From positions 14,766,197 to 14,830,196 of the forward strand of contig NC_133230.1 of the NCBI RefSeq assembly GCF_040436345.1: a stretch of 64,000 nt of DNA, in the 5' to 3' direction. The translations under genes were made by a program, and so were the position numbers. Origin of the DNA: Pagrus major (Eukaryota; Chordata; Actinopteri; Spariformes; Sparidae). Below the pieces are notes generated by a model. The model made no database searches. It was not told the DNA's origin and saw only the letters and a program-made list of their open reading frames with translations. Shown in pieces: positions 9,815-22,600 of the stretch (positions are counted from its first letter, which is position 1; the number at the start of each line of letters is the position of its first letter).

Positions 9815-11330
9815 TCAAATCAGCTCAACCTCCCCACTGTAGCACTCTACGTGGTAATTTCTGTCAGATGATACCACTCGAATCGCCTCTGTAGACCCCT
9901 GAAACAACCGACAGACGATTAAGATAACATCCCAGAAACTAAAGTACCACTGCCTGCTATTAAACGCTCACAGCTCACCTCAGTGGGCAGTATCGGCGCT
10001 CTGCAGGCTGCACACGGAGGAGCTCGGACCCTGAAACCATGAAAGCAAAAAGGTCACAGAAACTCGACGGTGCAGTCGCACTGGGGTGTGACTCATCTCA
10101 TGTGCAGCCTGTCTGGCAGGGTTTTTGGTTTCATGTTTTGTCTCCAGTGTTGTTGTTGTTGTTGTTGTCGTACTCACCTGTGGAAGTCGCTGACACAGTA
10201 AACTCTGCTGTCTGTATCAACAGAGAAGGGCCGACCCTCCAGGCTCCGTCTGCAGACGACGCAGCGGAAACAGGACGGGTGGTACGACTTCCCACGAGCC
10301 TGCAGCACCTGGCGAGTGTTGTGAAGAAACCAGAAGTCACACTGAGTAAAAGTAAAGATATCATGTTAAAATATTACAAATAATGGTTGAGTTTCTATAT
10401 TTAAATTCTGGTATTGAGACAACATGAATGATCACTCACCATGTCCATGATTATACCCCCGCAGCCGCTGCACACCTCTGGAGATGGATGGACTCCTGAG
10501 TACTACAGTCATCAGCAAAACAATTAAATCAAAACTGGATATGGATGTTTGTGCAGCGTTTACCTCTGCGTACAGGATATTCTTACCAAAAAATCCTCCT
10601 CACAGTAGATCCTTCCTGACACTGTGTAAAAAGGCTTCCCACTGAGCTTTTTACCTGAACGTGAAACAAAAAAAACAACAAGCAAAGCAAATATCTTCCA
10701 AGTTAAAGATCTGAGTGCTTCTTCTATGACTGCAACCAACAAATATATTCATTAAGTGCACGATAATACGATAAAATGTGAAAAAAACATTTAAATGCTC
10801 GTTACAGTTTCCCAGAGCTTAAAGTGACGTCTTCAGTTTGCTTCTTTTCTCAAATCAACAGTCCAAAACCCACAGACCCTTCATTTATTGTCATAAAAGC
10901 AGCAAATCCTCACATTTAAGGAGCTGAAACCAGCAAATGTTTGAAATTTTTGCTTGAAAAATGATGAATTTATCATCAAAATAGTTTTTTTTCCGGTCGA
11001 TGAATCAATTAATCGACTACCGAAACATCCAGAGGACTCACTGCAGACGCTGCAGGTGAAACAAGTGTCGTGGAATAAATGTCCCATCGCCCGACAGGCT
11101 CTCTCTCCACCGTACACCGCTTTACTGCATCCTGTACAGCGTCCTGAAGACACAAACACAAAGTTACTGTGAAAGCACACACTGTACAGACTGAAAACAC
11201 ACTCACACACGCTGAATAATGATCTATCTGAAGCCTACAGAGTGCCATTAATAAATGATGTTAAGAAGATAAATAATCAGTGATTTCCTTCCTCACCAAA
11301 GTAAAGATCTGAACTGTAACGTGGGTCCAT
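9815..11330 (-). CDS. Short LIM-only protein of the Ajuba/LIMD1/WTIP type, 177 aa, half third LIM domain
   Basis: Seven coding exons join in frame: 11330-11297, 11143-11042, 10654-10587, 10502-10440, 10308-10178, 10030-9979 and 9898-9815. The protein starts [15 protein letters not shown]1 (residues 14-66) has [14 protein letters not shown] and [13 protein letters not shown]2 (79-131) has [22 protein letters not shown] and [13 protein letters not shown]3 begins CAAC (139-142), APILPTE and DRNYHVEC (162-169). [19 protein letters not shown] and RNYHVEC are signatures of the Ajuba/LIMD1/WTIP group of the zyxin family, which are adaptors at junctions and in the nucleus. Unlike those proteins there is no long pre-LIM region: an in-frame TAG lies upstream of the ATG. 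The usual CYHCEDC after the LIM3 histidine is replaced by CYSGEVELI and a stop, so the second zinc site is missing. Splice signals are canonical. Which vertebrate gene it is orthologous to is unclear. Confidence 0.75.
10810..11035 (-). repeat. Dispersed element with ATTAATCG-rich ends (copy 2)
   Basis: On the minus strand the block reads GTCGATTAATTGATTCATCG, then CAAACATTTGCTGGTTTCAG, GGATTTGCTGCTTTTATGAC and GTGGGTTTTGGACTGTTGA, the same order of phrases as at 2602-2815. It sits in intron 2 of the LIM gene, ending only a few bases from the donor of the 11143-11042 exon. Confidence 0.6.
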
Positions 11331-13656
11331 CTCCTGACGTCTGTCTCTGTCTGCCGGAGTCTGTACAGTACGGCTGAGGGTCTAATTTTGTGTCCGGTGC
11401 AGACAGCTGTAAGCGGAGCTGCTATCTCGGTTTATGGCTGCTGCATTCACACATTCGCTGCTTTTGGTCTCTCCGACTCCTCCGAGGCGGCCGGCTGAGT
11501 GGGTGGCAACACACCAGGCCAACTGGTATCTTCTAGCACGAGTTAGGACTGTACATGAGGGAAGTATTAGTTACTGTTATCGTCATTGTGGGACCGGGGC
11601 TGGGCGTGATGACACTGAAGAGTAGCTCAGTTGATCCGTTTTCTTGGTGTTTGAGGTGAAGTTACCAGTGTAGAAGTAAAAGTACACAAGTATTATCTGC
11701 TAAATGTACTTAAGTATCACAAGTAAAGAGCAGCCTACTCACTCTGCAGAAAAATGATCCCGGTGGGTCTTGTTTTTACTCAATATTACATTATTTCATT
11801 GTTAATATCGATGTACAAACAACATAAACAGCTGGAGCTTGTTTCATATACTGTATTCATCAGTTAGTTCAGTCCAGTGTCCGTCTTGCTGTAGCGCCCC
11901 ACATTTATTATTTCTCAGTGAAACTTCTACACATTTCATCCAGTGAAGCTAACAATATAAATACGAACCTCATGTGAAAACAATCAATATGACATTTAAA
12001 CTGCAGCTTCCTCATATTAATGTCTGATTAAATAAAGAGCACTGTCCTGGAAGTGACTGGAGCTGGTGTAATCTTTGTTAATCTGTCTGCGCATGTGCAA
12101 AATGTTGAACAATAAGAGCCTTAAAACTGGATGACAACTTGCCACTGCTCATATATCTTGTGTTACTGCCCTCATGTGGACCATTGAGGCTCTAAGTTTT
12201 GTAACTCCTGACCTAGAAGTCTGAGTAACAGCTGGAAACACATGTTTCACCTCAAGAATAAAAGGTCGTCTGTGTTGTATTTTGATTAAATATCTTCTTT
12301 TTTCTCTTATTTATGTCTCGTACTTTCAGCTACAGCACGTGTGTTGAGGAGGAAAGAGACGGGCCCACAAGATGACGACAATAACAAGAATCTACTTGGA
12401 TGCTCCCGACGTCTGACTGAGCATTTCACAATCTCATCAGTCGATCATAAACAAACAACAAGTTGTCGTAACGCCTTTTTGACACCTTACACAACATTTA
12501 ACGCCTCCACGTGTGCTTGCAGCACACCGACAGCTCAGAAGTGGCAGAAAGGGACGCCATGAAACCCTCCAGGGCACATGCTCGTGTGTGGTGGATCTAC
12601 AGTAACCCGGGAGGGGATGGAGGGGGAAGTGTGACAGCTGCTGATCCTGCACTGAGGTCTCCTTGTTGAGGCTCGGTGAAGCTGTCTGAACTCACCACAC
12701 CGCCCACTCTGCAAGCTGTCAGACTGGTTCAACCAACAAAAAACACACTCCCGTCACTTGTTTCTAACTGTACAGGTGTGTGTGAGCTTGAGTTTTGGGG
12801 GTTGAAGCGTTTTCACAAGGGACAAATATTCCCTTTTTTAATATTGTTCAGTTTTTGGTTTAAATTTGAGGCTCAGGCGAGAAAAATAGTTGAGATTTGG
12901 CTTCAAATTGATGTCGAGTGTCAATTTTAGGGCGTGTTGTGGTTAAAAATGAGTGAGGCGATGAGCTGCTGAAGTGTTCAGAAATGTTAACTCAGGTGTG
13001 TGTGAGTGGTCCTGCCCTCAGGTATGTTTCTGTGCAGGAATGTCTTCGTCATGAGACATGTGGAGGCAGGAGGAGGGAGCCTCTGAAACATGGGAGTGTT
13101 GTTCAGGAGTAAAGACGCCAAACATGGTGGAAAACATGCACATGTTGCTCCTTTAACTTGCTATTTAACCTCTTTAATTCCTGCTGCGTATGTCGATAAC
13201 ATCAGGGGTTTTCTTTTATTTTAATTTGGGGGTGTTGAATCAACTCTGAGCTGTCTCCACACCCTTCCTCCTCCTCATTTTGGGGATACACAGCACCGTG
13301 CCAACAATCCCTGGCATGTTTGGCTGATTATAAATAGGGCAGCCATTGTGCCACACAGTGAGGGAAAGTCACACAAGGACTCTCATCATAAGACTGCATG
13401 GATGAGCTCTGCAAGAAAGGTTTTAACAGCAGGGCCTCCTCCTCCTCTTCACCTGTCAAGTTTGGGCAGGTAACCGTAACGTACCTGAGGTCCACGCCCT
13501 CCGCTCCGGCGCGCAAAGCAGGAAGTGGCTGTCAACGCCGTCGCTGTTTGCTGTAAAGTGAATGAACTGTGTTTTTGAGAGACGAATACAACTTTTACAT
13601 TTTTCCTTCTTTGGCATTTTTAAAAACAGAAACATCCTCTTTTTTTTGGGGCGAAC
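11331..13656. other. Region between the divergent LIM gene and cdcp1
   Basis: The two flanking genes are transcribed away from each other, so this 2.3 kb should hold both promoters and 5' untranslated DNA. No coding exon was recognised. The block at 11650-11900 resembles scattered teleost repeat text but I could not delimit it. Confidence 0.5.
13329..13336 (+). promoter_or_regulatory. cdcp1: Candidate TATA box of cdcp1
   Basis: TATAAATA followed by GGGCAGCC lies 321 bp before the cdcp1 start codon and fits a TATA box with transcription starting near 13360. No intervening splice evidence was needed: the leader could be continuous to the ATG at 13657. Confidence 0.35.
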
Positions 13657-16600
13657 ATGCGGCTGTGCGTCACCTGCGCGCTCCTGGGACTTCTCTTCCT
13701 GACGGTCCTCGACTCATCAGGTGGGGGGAAATAATGTTTTAGCTCATTTATTGTTCGGTGAAGCTTTATGTGCACATTCCCAATTTAACTTTCGTGTTTT
13801 AGTGGTGCTAAAAAATCCCAAACACCCTGATATTGTGCTCGGTTGTGGCGTCATTTCCAAGTTTCTGTGCCAATTGGGTCAAACTGAGCTGTCTGTTGTT
13901 GTAAAACGTGCTCAGACGAAACCCCGATGCAAATTCAGTCTGAGCAACTTTAAAGACAGTCGAGGACTTTAAGTCAACACGTTAAACATGATGGATTGTG
14001 TCGACAGTGGAGATAGACTCAGCCGTGACTTCTAGACCTCCATTTTCAAAAGCTTTATGAGGCGTTTATGGAGCTTCCTGGGGGCATGAATTCATCACGG
14101 CTTCATCAATGATTGACCAGCAATCTGCTGATGATGAACTATGAATCTGGCGGGTGTTTCATCATGTTTTTTCCTCCTCCACTCACTTGATTCATATCCT
14201 GGAGGGAAAGTCACCAGCAGCAGCAGCTTTGAATTTATTCTCTTTTCTTTGTGGAGATGAAACTTTTATCTCTCCTGTGTGTCTGAACCCTGTGACACCC
14301 TCAACACACCCTTTGTTTACTGTCACAAGAAGCCCTCCGGCCAACAATTGGTGGAAAATGCTGTTAATGTTCAGACACACCTGCGTTTAAAAAACATTAA
14401 AGTGTTTTTATTTCAATTTTCACGTCACCGCAGCGAGAAAACTGCCACCGGAGTTAAAAGGTGCAATCTAAGAATTGGCCACCTGTTGGATTTATACTCC
14501 AAACCAATAGGGGGCAGTATACATCACCAGAGCAACCGCTAACTGCTGCTATCTGTAGCAAGCCCCCTCGGAGGAGCGTCAGGCTCTGAGGCCAACTTTC
14601 ATAGTGGCCAAACCGTGTAATTACGCCACATTGCATAACTGAGCAGAGCCTCCAAAGCTGCATCCAGATTTTAATGCAACATGCTTGGTTAGCTCAGTTA
14701 GCAGTGCAGCTAGCGGTGATATATCAGCTGACTCTGCATGGACAGTCCATGCAGAGTCAGCTAATATCACTGCTTGGTGTTGTTTTCTATCTGGTTATCG
14801 CCACCTACAGTACATAGTGATATAACAAGACAGGGGCTAGCTGGTTAGCATGCTAACTTCTCTGCCGCACAACACATAGACGTCCTTTACGTCACGTAAA
14901 AACGGCTGTTTCCTCACGTTCTGTTAATAATTTTAGTCTCTTAATGTTTTAAACTAACATTTTTATATTCGAAAATACGTTTATTGTAGAAAAATGTGTT
15001 TATTTCTCAGAGTAAAGCTTCAAACGATCTAGTTTTGTTACTGAAAGTCTGGTTCTTACATATTGCACCTTTTTAATGCATGTTGCAAAAGACATGATTC
15101 ATGCATCTGCTTTGGGGAGTGCCTTTTCTGTCCAGACGTATTGGAGGAAGGTTACACAAATGTGCTTGGAAATTTTTATTTTAATCATAGCCTCTGTATA
15201 TTGGGTGAACTGTAGAGCTTCAGATATGATCCAGACAATACACATTGATAACTGTACCAAAATATATAAGGGTTGGAGCTGTGCCTGGACTCAATTAAGT
15301 TTGTTAGAGGAGAAAAATCACAAGAAAACTCTGAGGCACTCTCTATTAAACTATTAAAATGCCTTTATTGTCAAGCTGTGTAATGGAGACACTGTTTCTA
15401 AACGACCTCAAACCCAAGTTGGCATTTCCTGTACTGCAATCTGTTTTACTTAACTGACGTTTACACAGATAAAGATATATTTGCATTAAGTCATTATCTG
15501 TATTCAAACAGAAAAGGCCGTGTTTTAAGCAACTCGAGCTGCACTGGAACCACAGTCGGGGGACGAATGTGAAACCAAAGCTGCTTTATATTGTGTTTTC
15601 AGCTGCTGATGTATAAAATGACAGGTGAAACTCAAACAGACTCATCATCTCAGTGTGTAAACCGATAAGGCTGCAGGGGAAGTTTGCATTTTCCACAGAA
15701 GAGTCAGATATCACAGAAACAGCGTTTTTAAACTGTCTCACCTCGAGTTCCTCTCTTTACTCACCACTCAGATGACTCACAACAATGAAAAGTCAATAAA
15801 TTTGCCTTCGTTTATCACTAAACTACATGGGAATAGGTGTGCCTTGAACCACTCTGTTTGCTCAAGCACCAACAGCAAACTGTCCGATGTTTGTGTGTGT
15901 GCACTTTGTTGCGTTGGTACCTTTAAACTGTTGTACAGGAGAGCTGGACGTTAGAGGACAAAGACAGTCACTGCCATCCAGAGAGACCTGCTGCTAGCTA
16001 CTTTTAATGATTTTAAAAATAATTCACCTGTTGCATTTTCTTTTTGTTCCACTTCAGTTTATGAGAGTGAGCATTTGTGCAATATCCAAAAACTCAGGTC
16101 CAAATATGAAAATGTGTCTTTGCATGCTCTGAAAAAGCAGCTGATGAGCAGATATAACTGAACTTTCTCTCATTTTATATTATTATTATTATTATAATCA
16201 AAGCTACAATCTCTAGATTACTGATCACAGTCGACGACATCTTCAGGCTATCTGCAGCTCACTGCTTCTGATCTGTTTCCCTCAGAATGCCTGCAGACGT
16301 CGATCCGACCTGACAAAGACTCGACGGTGAAGGTGTCCACCGAGCTGCCTCTGGATCAGTGTGCTGTGTGTACAGTGAGCGGGGTGAACGACACGGAGAC
16401 GTCCTGCACCTCCTCTCTGTCCCTGGTACCCGAGGAGGAGGTCAAGCTGCTGTTTAACTGCTCCCAGCCGATCGAGCAGGCGTACACGGTGATGATTACT
16501 CGCTCCATCGGTGAGTTGACCGACCGCGTTCAAAGATTTTTACAGCAATTGTTTTGTTTTACTTTGAAAATACTAGCAAGTATCGTACGCAACTGGACTT

Positions 16601-19600
16601 GTTTCGGTTTCTTGAAGACGTCTCACCTCTCATCCAAGAAGCTTCTTCAGTTCTAACTAACTGGAGAGGAGTTGGCAGGCTTTAAACTCTGTGTGGGAGT
16701 GTCCTTACAGAGTCGTTAAGGACACGTATGAACTCTGAGTTTCAGAGTCGTTAGGGCCACCTGTGGGTCGTTGGTCAAACCGGCCTTCATGTGGGTTTCT
16801 AAGGCTAGCTGAGCCCAGGTGTGAATGGTTGTTGAGCTGTCTGTGATGTAACATTACAGCCAGTGAACTGCAAAAAAAAAACTAACTAAAAAAGTATTTG
16901 GAGTCCAGCTTACAGGACATGAACAGTTGGGGCATGCACCTTCAGTAGAGCTGAACTGTTTAAAACCAATCCGTGCATCTTCTCTTGTCTTTAATCTGAA
17001 TCCAGAGTGCACTAAGGACGCCTGCAGCCCGACAACAGGAGACACTCAACCCTCCATCCTCACCGAGTTCACCAGAACCTTCACCTGGGACCTGAAGGCG
17101 CCCGAGAAGATAGTTGTGAGTCTGAACATCCTCGGAGAAGGACTGTTAGAGACGACGCAGCCGTGCTCTGACGGATTTCCGTATTCTGTAACAAACGGCA
17201 AAGATCAGACTCAGTATTGTCGAGGAGGTTCTGTGACGACTTTGGACCTGCCGGACAAAGCTGTTTTTTCTCTGCAAGTTAAGCCAAACGCTCCAGTTGA
17301 ATCGGTGCTGTTCCAGGCCTCCGCTGGACCACTAAGTAAGAAAATATTGAACTCTTTTAAGAAAGCCGAAGCATAAACTTCACAACAGCTGGTGAAACCC
17401 AATCCTCCGTGTCTCACTCTGTCCTTTCTACCCCTTCAGAGGGCCGAACAATGGTTGTATCTGTTGATTCCAGCACGACGGTGGTTGTTAGCCGTAATCG
17501 TGGCGAACCAGAATGTGAAGTGTGCTCCGTTGATGGATCCACTCGCAACTGTAGCCCGACAGAAAAGACCCTGACCAACGTTGATAAACTCTCGCTGGAG
17601 TTCAGCTGCCCTAAACCTCAGGACATGTACAGCATGAAGATGAACAAGGAAATAAGTAAGAGCCGTTTTACAGTAGTTGCCAGCAAAATGTAAAATTAAA
17701 ATACTTAATGCTTACTGAGACATTTATCATTTTGTCCCTCAGGTTGCACCACCAGCTCGTGCCCTCCCGCTGCAGGAGAAGTGGATCCTGAACTCTTCAA
17801 GGACTTTAAAAGATCCCTGACGTGGGACATCAGCATACCAGACAAGACCGTGTTAACGTTGGACTTCCCTGGTGGATTAAAGGAGTTGGCCGGAGCAGAA
17901 AATTGCCAAGATGGCCACCAGTACTCAGTGAGTACAACAAAAAGAGACGGGAAGAGCAAAACTAACAGCTACTGCAAGGGCGGGACGGTTTCTCAGCTGA
18001 ATCTGCTCGGAGCGACGACGACTGTGACTGTAGAAGTGCCCAAAGACGGAGAACTGGACCCGAAGTTATTCACCGTCAAGGCGGCACCAAGAGGCAAGTT
18101 CAGCCGTGTGTTTACAGAACAATGTGTCAAATACAAATTCATATAAACCGATGCTACAACCTTTAAAACGGCACTAACATGCGCCATTAAGCGAAAACAA
18201 TTTTCATGATGGTGTAGATGGCCTTCTTTGGGCACAGTTGGGTCAGTTTAATGAGTTTCCCTGGTTTTGTTTTTAGCTTTATTTCAGAGGGACAACGCTC
18301 ACTGACCAACCAAACAAAAAAACAAAACTTAAAAGAGCTGGAGTTAGCATAGCAAGTTAGCAAGAAACTTTCATCTGTTGTCCCTGGCAAAATGTTTCAA
18401 AAAACACACCCTAAACATGAAATAAAATGACATATCTTATAAAGTGTGTGTACATAACATGAAAGTGTATTTCAGGAAGTATAATTACAGCAGTTTTAAG
18501 AACAAAATGAAGAGTCTACAGCCGCTGCTAACGGCTCATTGAGGCTGCACTCACCATGAAGCTGAATGCTAACTTCTGCATGCTAACGATTAGCAGCCAG
18601 AATGTTTACTACATTCACAACCTTAGTTAGTCATTACATCCATGAGTTTTACACATAGACTGTATATATGTAATTTAATGTGTTAGCATCGATTGCTGAT
18701 GGGGATTTTAATAGTTCAGTAACAAATACAGATTTTTCTGTATTTCAGTCGACTCTAGACCAAAATGGTGGACAAACAGACAGCTAGCATAACAAAAAAA
18801 GTGCACAGGAGATTTGTTTTTGGTTTAATGTGACAGCAAAAAGAACAGTTAGCATAGTTAACTTTCATGTGTCATTCCTGGACAGATTATGAAAAAGCCA
18901 CCCTAAAGATGAAATAAAATGACATAATTTATAAAATGTATGTACATGACATAATGAAAATGCACAAAACAATACAGAAGGAATATCATGAAGTATCACT
19001 GCAGCAGTTTCAAGAACAAAATGAAGCTTGTAGCTCTGTGAGGCTGTACTTCAGCATGCTAGAGGCAGAATGTTTACTATGTTCACCACATTAGTTTCTC
19101 CTTAATACATCCATGAGTTTAACACACAGACTGTATATATGTAGTTTAACGAGTTAGCGTCAATCACTTGTTGCTGATGTGAATTTCTCAATAGTTTGGT
19201 GGACCAACAGACTGATTGTTAAGAAAGTCTTTGGTCTGATCAGTATCTCACCACCTTTTCTCTTCAGGTGGCAGAATGATGTCTGTGACCCCAGATCCTG
19301 AAACCATCATCACCATCAGAAGGCTGAGCGACGAGCCGGACTGCAGCGTGTGTAGAGACAAGGAGCCCAAACAGATATGCAACCCAAAATTTCTCACCCT
19401 GAAAGATCCTACCAACACCTCCGTAGAGTTTACCTGTCCTCAACCTCAGGATGTCTTCGACGTGGAGATCAACAGAGAAATCGGTATAAATCTCAAGAAC
19501 AATTTGATGTTCACACACAAAAGTTAAAAACACAAATCACTTATTTGCTCTTCTCTACAAATCCCAGACTGCACAGAGACGTCCTGTTCAGGGAACATCG

Positions 19601-22600
19601 TTCAGGCCGAGTCCTCGCTGTTCCCAGACTTCAATCGCACCTTCACCTGGGATCTGAAAGTTGTCTCCACTCGGGCCTTCCAGCTGGACTTCCCAGAACC
19701 AGGAATGCGACAGATTCCCAATGGGGACACCTGTCCAGATGGGCATACTTACTCCCTCGTCACCTATCTGCGCACCGGGCCGGCAAACATTGGTACCTTT
19801 TGCAAAAACGGAACTGTGACGACCGTCCTGGCTCGCTACAAGGGCCGCATGTCTCTACAGGTACCTGGGGACCGGACGCTGGATCCTGTTGACTTCAAAC
19901 TTAATGTTGGGCCTGAGACCAGCAGTAAGTCAACAAATTTATACCTAAACTTCCAGTTTTTATTCCCGAAAAGGATTATAAATGACTTCCTTTGCATGTT
20001 CAAGCCACAATATCCTCTCCTTGTCTCTCTCCAGTGGTGGCCATAGTGAAAGTCAACCTACCACGAGGTGTATCCAGCACAGGCTTCATCTCAGCAGACT
20101 ATCCCGGTGACTTTCCTGATAACCAACAGATGCAGTGGGACTTCAAGGTGCCCGGCATGCACAACTACACGATGCGTTTCAGCGACCACAGGGCTCCAGA
20201 GTGCCTCAACAACGAAGTGGAGGTGGAGTATCAGAAAAAGGACAAGAAGGCGACCAAACTGACCCTGACGGATCCTCAGCCGGAGCATCAGCAGGGCGAC
20301 TTCAGCATGGTGCTGAAGAACTGCGAGACCAACAGGACGCTAGAAGGACTCTCCCTGAAATACAAAGTCTCTCTGATGAGGAGCGGTCATCCAGGTACAG
20401 TCTGAAAACATGAAGAGCTGACTTAATTGGGGAAAACAGTTGCAGTTTGCAAAACAGGTTAAAAATCTTCTTCTTAAACACCAAAATATTGTCTTCCCTT
20501 CTAGTTCTGTGTGCGGTGGACCTCACCAAACACCAGGGAGTGTCACTGCAGATCCAGAAGGTGGGCTCTGATCCGTACTGTGAGATGAGCATCGACTCGA
20601 AGGTCCAAGAGAAGATAAACGTGGCTGCGGGCGGTAAAGCCAGCCTCTCCTTCCTCGACTGTCCGAATGAAGACGTGCGCCTGACTGCCAGCAAAGTGAT
20701 TGGTAAGATGTTTGTATACATGTATTTAAGTCTTAATATTTTGGGGAATAGAAAATGAGCTATCTTGCAGAGAGTGAGATCCCGTTTTGTGCTTTTTCAC
20801 AACAGCCTGCCAAAATCTGGCGTCCTGCTCTCCGACCCTCCTCACCGTGCCCAAACTGGATTCCTGCCTCCCAATGCCGCTCCACAGCTTCACCTGGCAC
20901 ATCACCATCCCTCAGGACAGCACCATAGATCTGCGGTCGCTCACAGGGAGTCTCCAACAGTCCCTGCCCGGCCAGGAGTGCAATAAGTCGTCCTCCCTGC
21001 ATGTGGCGGAGGACGACGGGTCTTCTCTCGGAGAGTTCTGCCCTAGTGGAGTCATCAAGAAGGTTCAGGTCCACGCCAACATCTCTGTCACGGCATCAAA
21101 CAGGAACTTCAAGAAAGATATGCGGACTTTTCTCAATGTCAGCTTCAGTCAGGAGATCCCAGGTAAGACATGAATAATACTGCAGGCTGCAGCTAGTGAT
21201 CATTTTTGTGATATTATTTATTATTTTCAAACTAAATACTGTCCTTTCTTTATGGTTGTAATTAAATTTAGAGAGTTTTTACAGCTTTTTACAGATTTTA
21301 ATACATTTGAGTGGATCTTGATGTCAGCTAAGAAGACGTAAGAAGCGTATCAATGTTGCAAAGACAAAGCTTCTTTTGTTTTGTTAATGAGTGCTGCTCG
21401 CAGTTAAACCACAAAAATGAAGGTGAACTGCTTCAAAATCCTTCCTCAACACTTCATCAACAACTGAATACAACCAGTTTAGACGTGTTTGAGTGTTTTG
21501 TTGACGTGGCATTCTGGGTAATGTAGGAAATCCAAGTAGTAGAAGCACTGTGGATGAGATGGACAAGGAACAGGAATAATTGGATCGGATATGATGATAT
21601 TATTTATTTAGATATTTGACGTTATGAGAGCCAGAGCTGAAGGCATCACACAGTTAATTGATTAATCCATCAGCACAAAATTAACCAGCAACATTTTTTA
21701 CAGTTGGATTACCGTTTTAAAGCAAAAATGCCAAAACATCATCGGTTTCAGCTCCTTGAATGTGAACATTTTCTTCGTCATCTTGGTCTTCTATGATAGT
21801 AAATTCAATCATTTGGGATTGTTTCGGGTTTTTGGGATAAATAAGACTTTTAGAACAGGCATTTTTCACTATTTTGATACATCATAAATAAGATAATCTG
21901 TATTTTTCATGCTGTTTTAGGCTGCACTTCTCTACTTTCTTCTACTTCTCTAATTTAATTTAATTCCACACAGGGGCACTATTGTACCACAAATGCTGGA
22001 GACACCTGTTAAACATGTAGACGGGATACAGTATTGACACTCAGTATTATCTCTACCCCTCTGCAGAGACCATTATTTACAGAATCAGTCCGAAGATGTC
22101 GTCCCCAACCCTGCTGGCCTCCCCCAACTGGCCCGAGGGTATGATGCCTTTCTCCACCGTCTCCTGGATCGTCGCTGTACCGAGCGGGTACCAGGCGAAC
22201 TTGCAGTTCCTTAACATCACCCAGCCCAAATGCAAAGACAGGCACACGGCCATGAAGGTGAAGATGCTGGATCAGGAGGAGGAGCTGATGAGTCGCAGGG
22301 AGGACGAGCAGCAGGAGGACAAGCTGCTGGTGCCGCGAAGTTTCTATTTCAACATGTCCAACTGTATACCAGAGGAGGGACAGTTTGGTGCAGTGGCCAA
22401 AATCGTTCTGCAGAAGAACAACAGTAAGCAAGGAGGACTGACTTAGACCTTTCATGTACACAACACAAACAATCCATATCATTAATTATATCATGTCTTC
22501 TTCTCGCCTCTTCAGATCTCCTGGCCATCCTTCTCGGGATAGCAGGAGCTGTTGTGCTTCTGCTCATAGTGCTGACTGTTGTTTGCGTCGTCACTAAGTG

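Noticed and set aside
9815-9835. Possible splice donor inside the last LIM codons (GAG|GTTGAG) leading to a completing exon
   Set aside because: The donor is weak, and no downstream segment to 8900 encodes a LIM end on the minus strand; a poly(A) signal follows instead.
19377-19892. 171-codon plus frame
   Set aside because: It crosses the cdcp1 exon 6 donor and reads exon 7 in the wrong frame.
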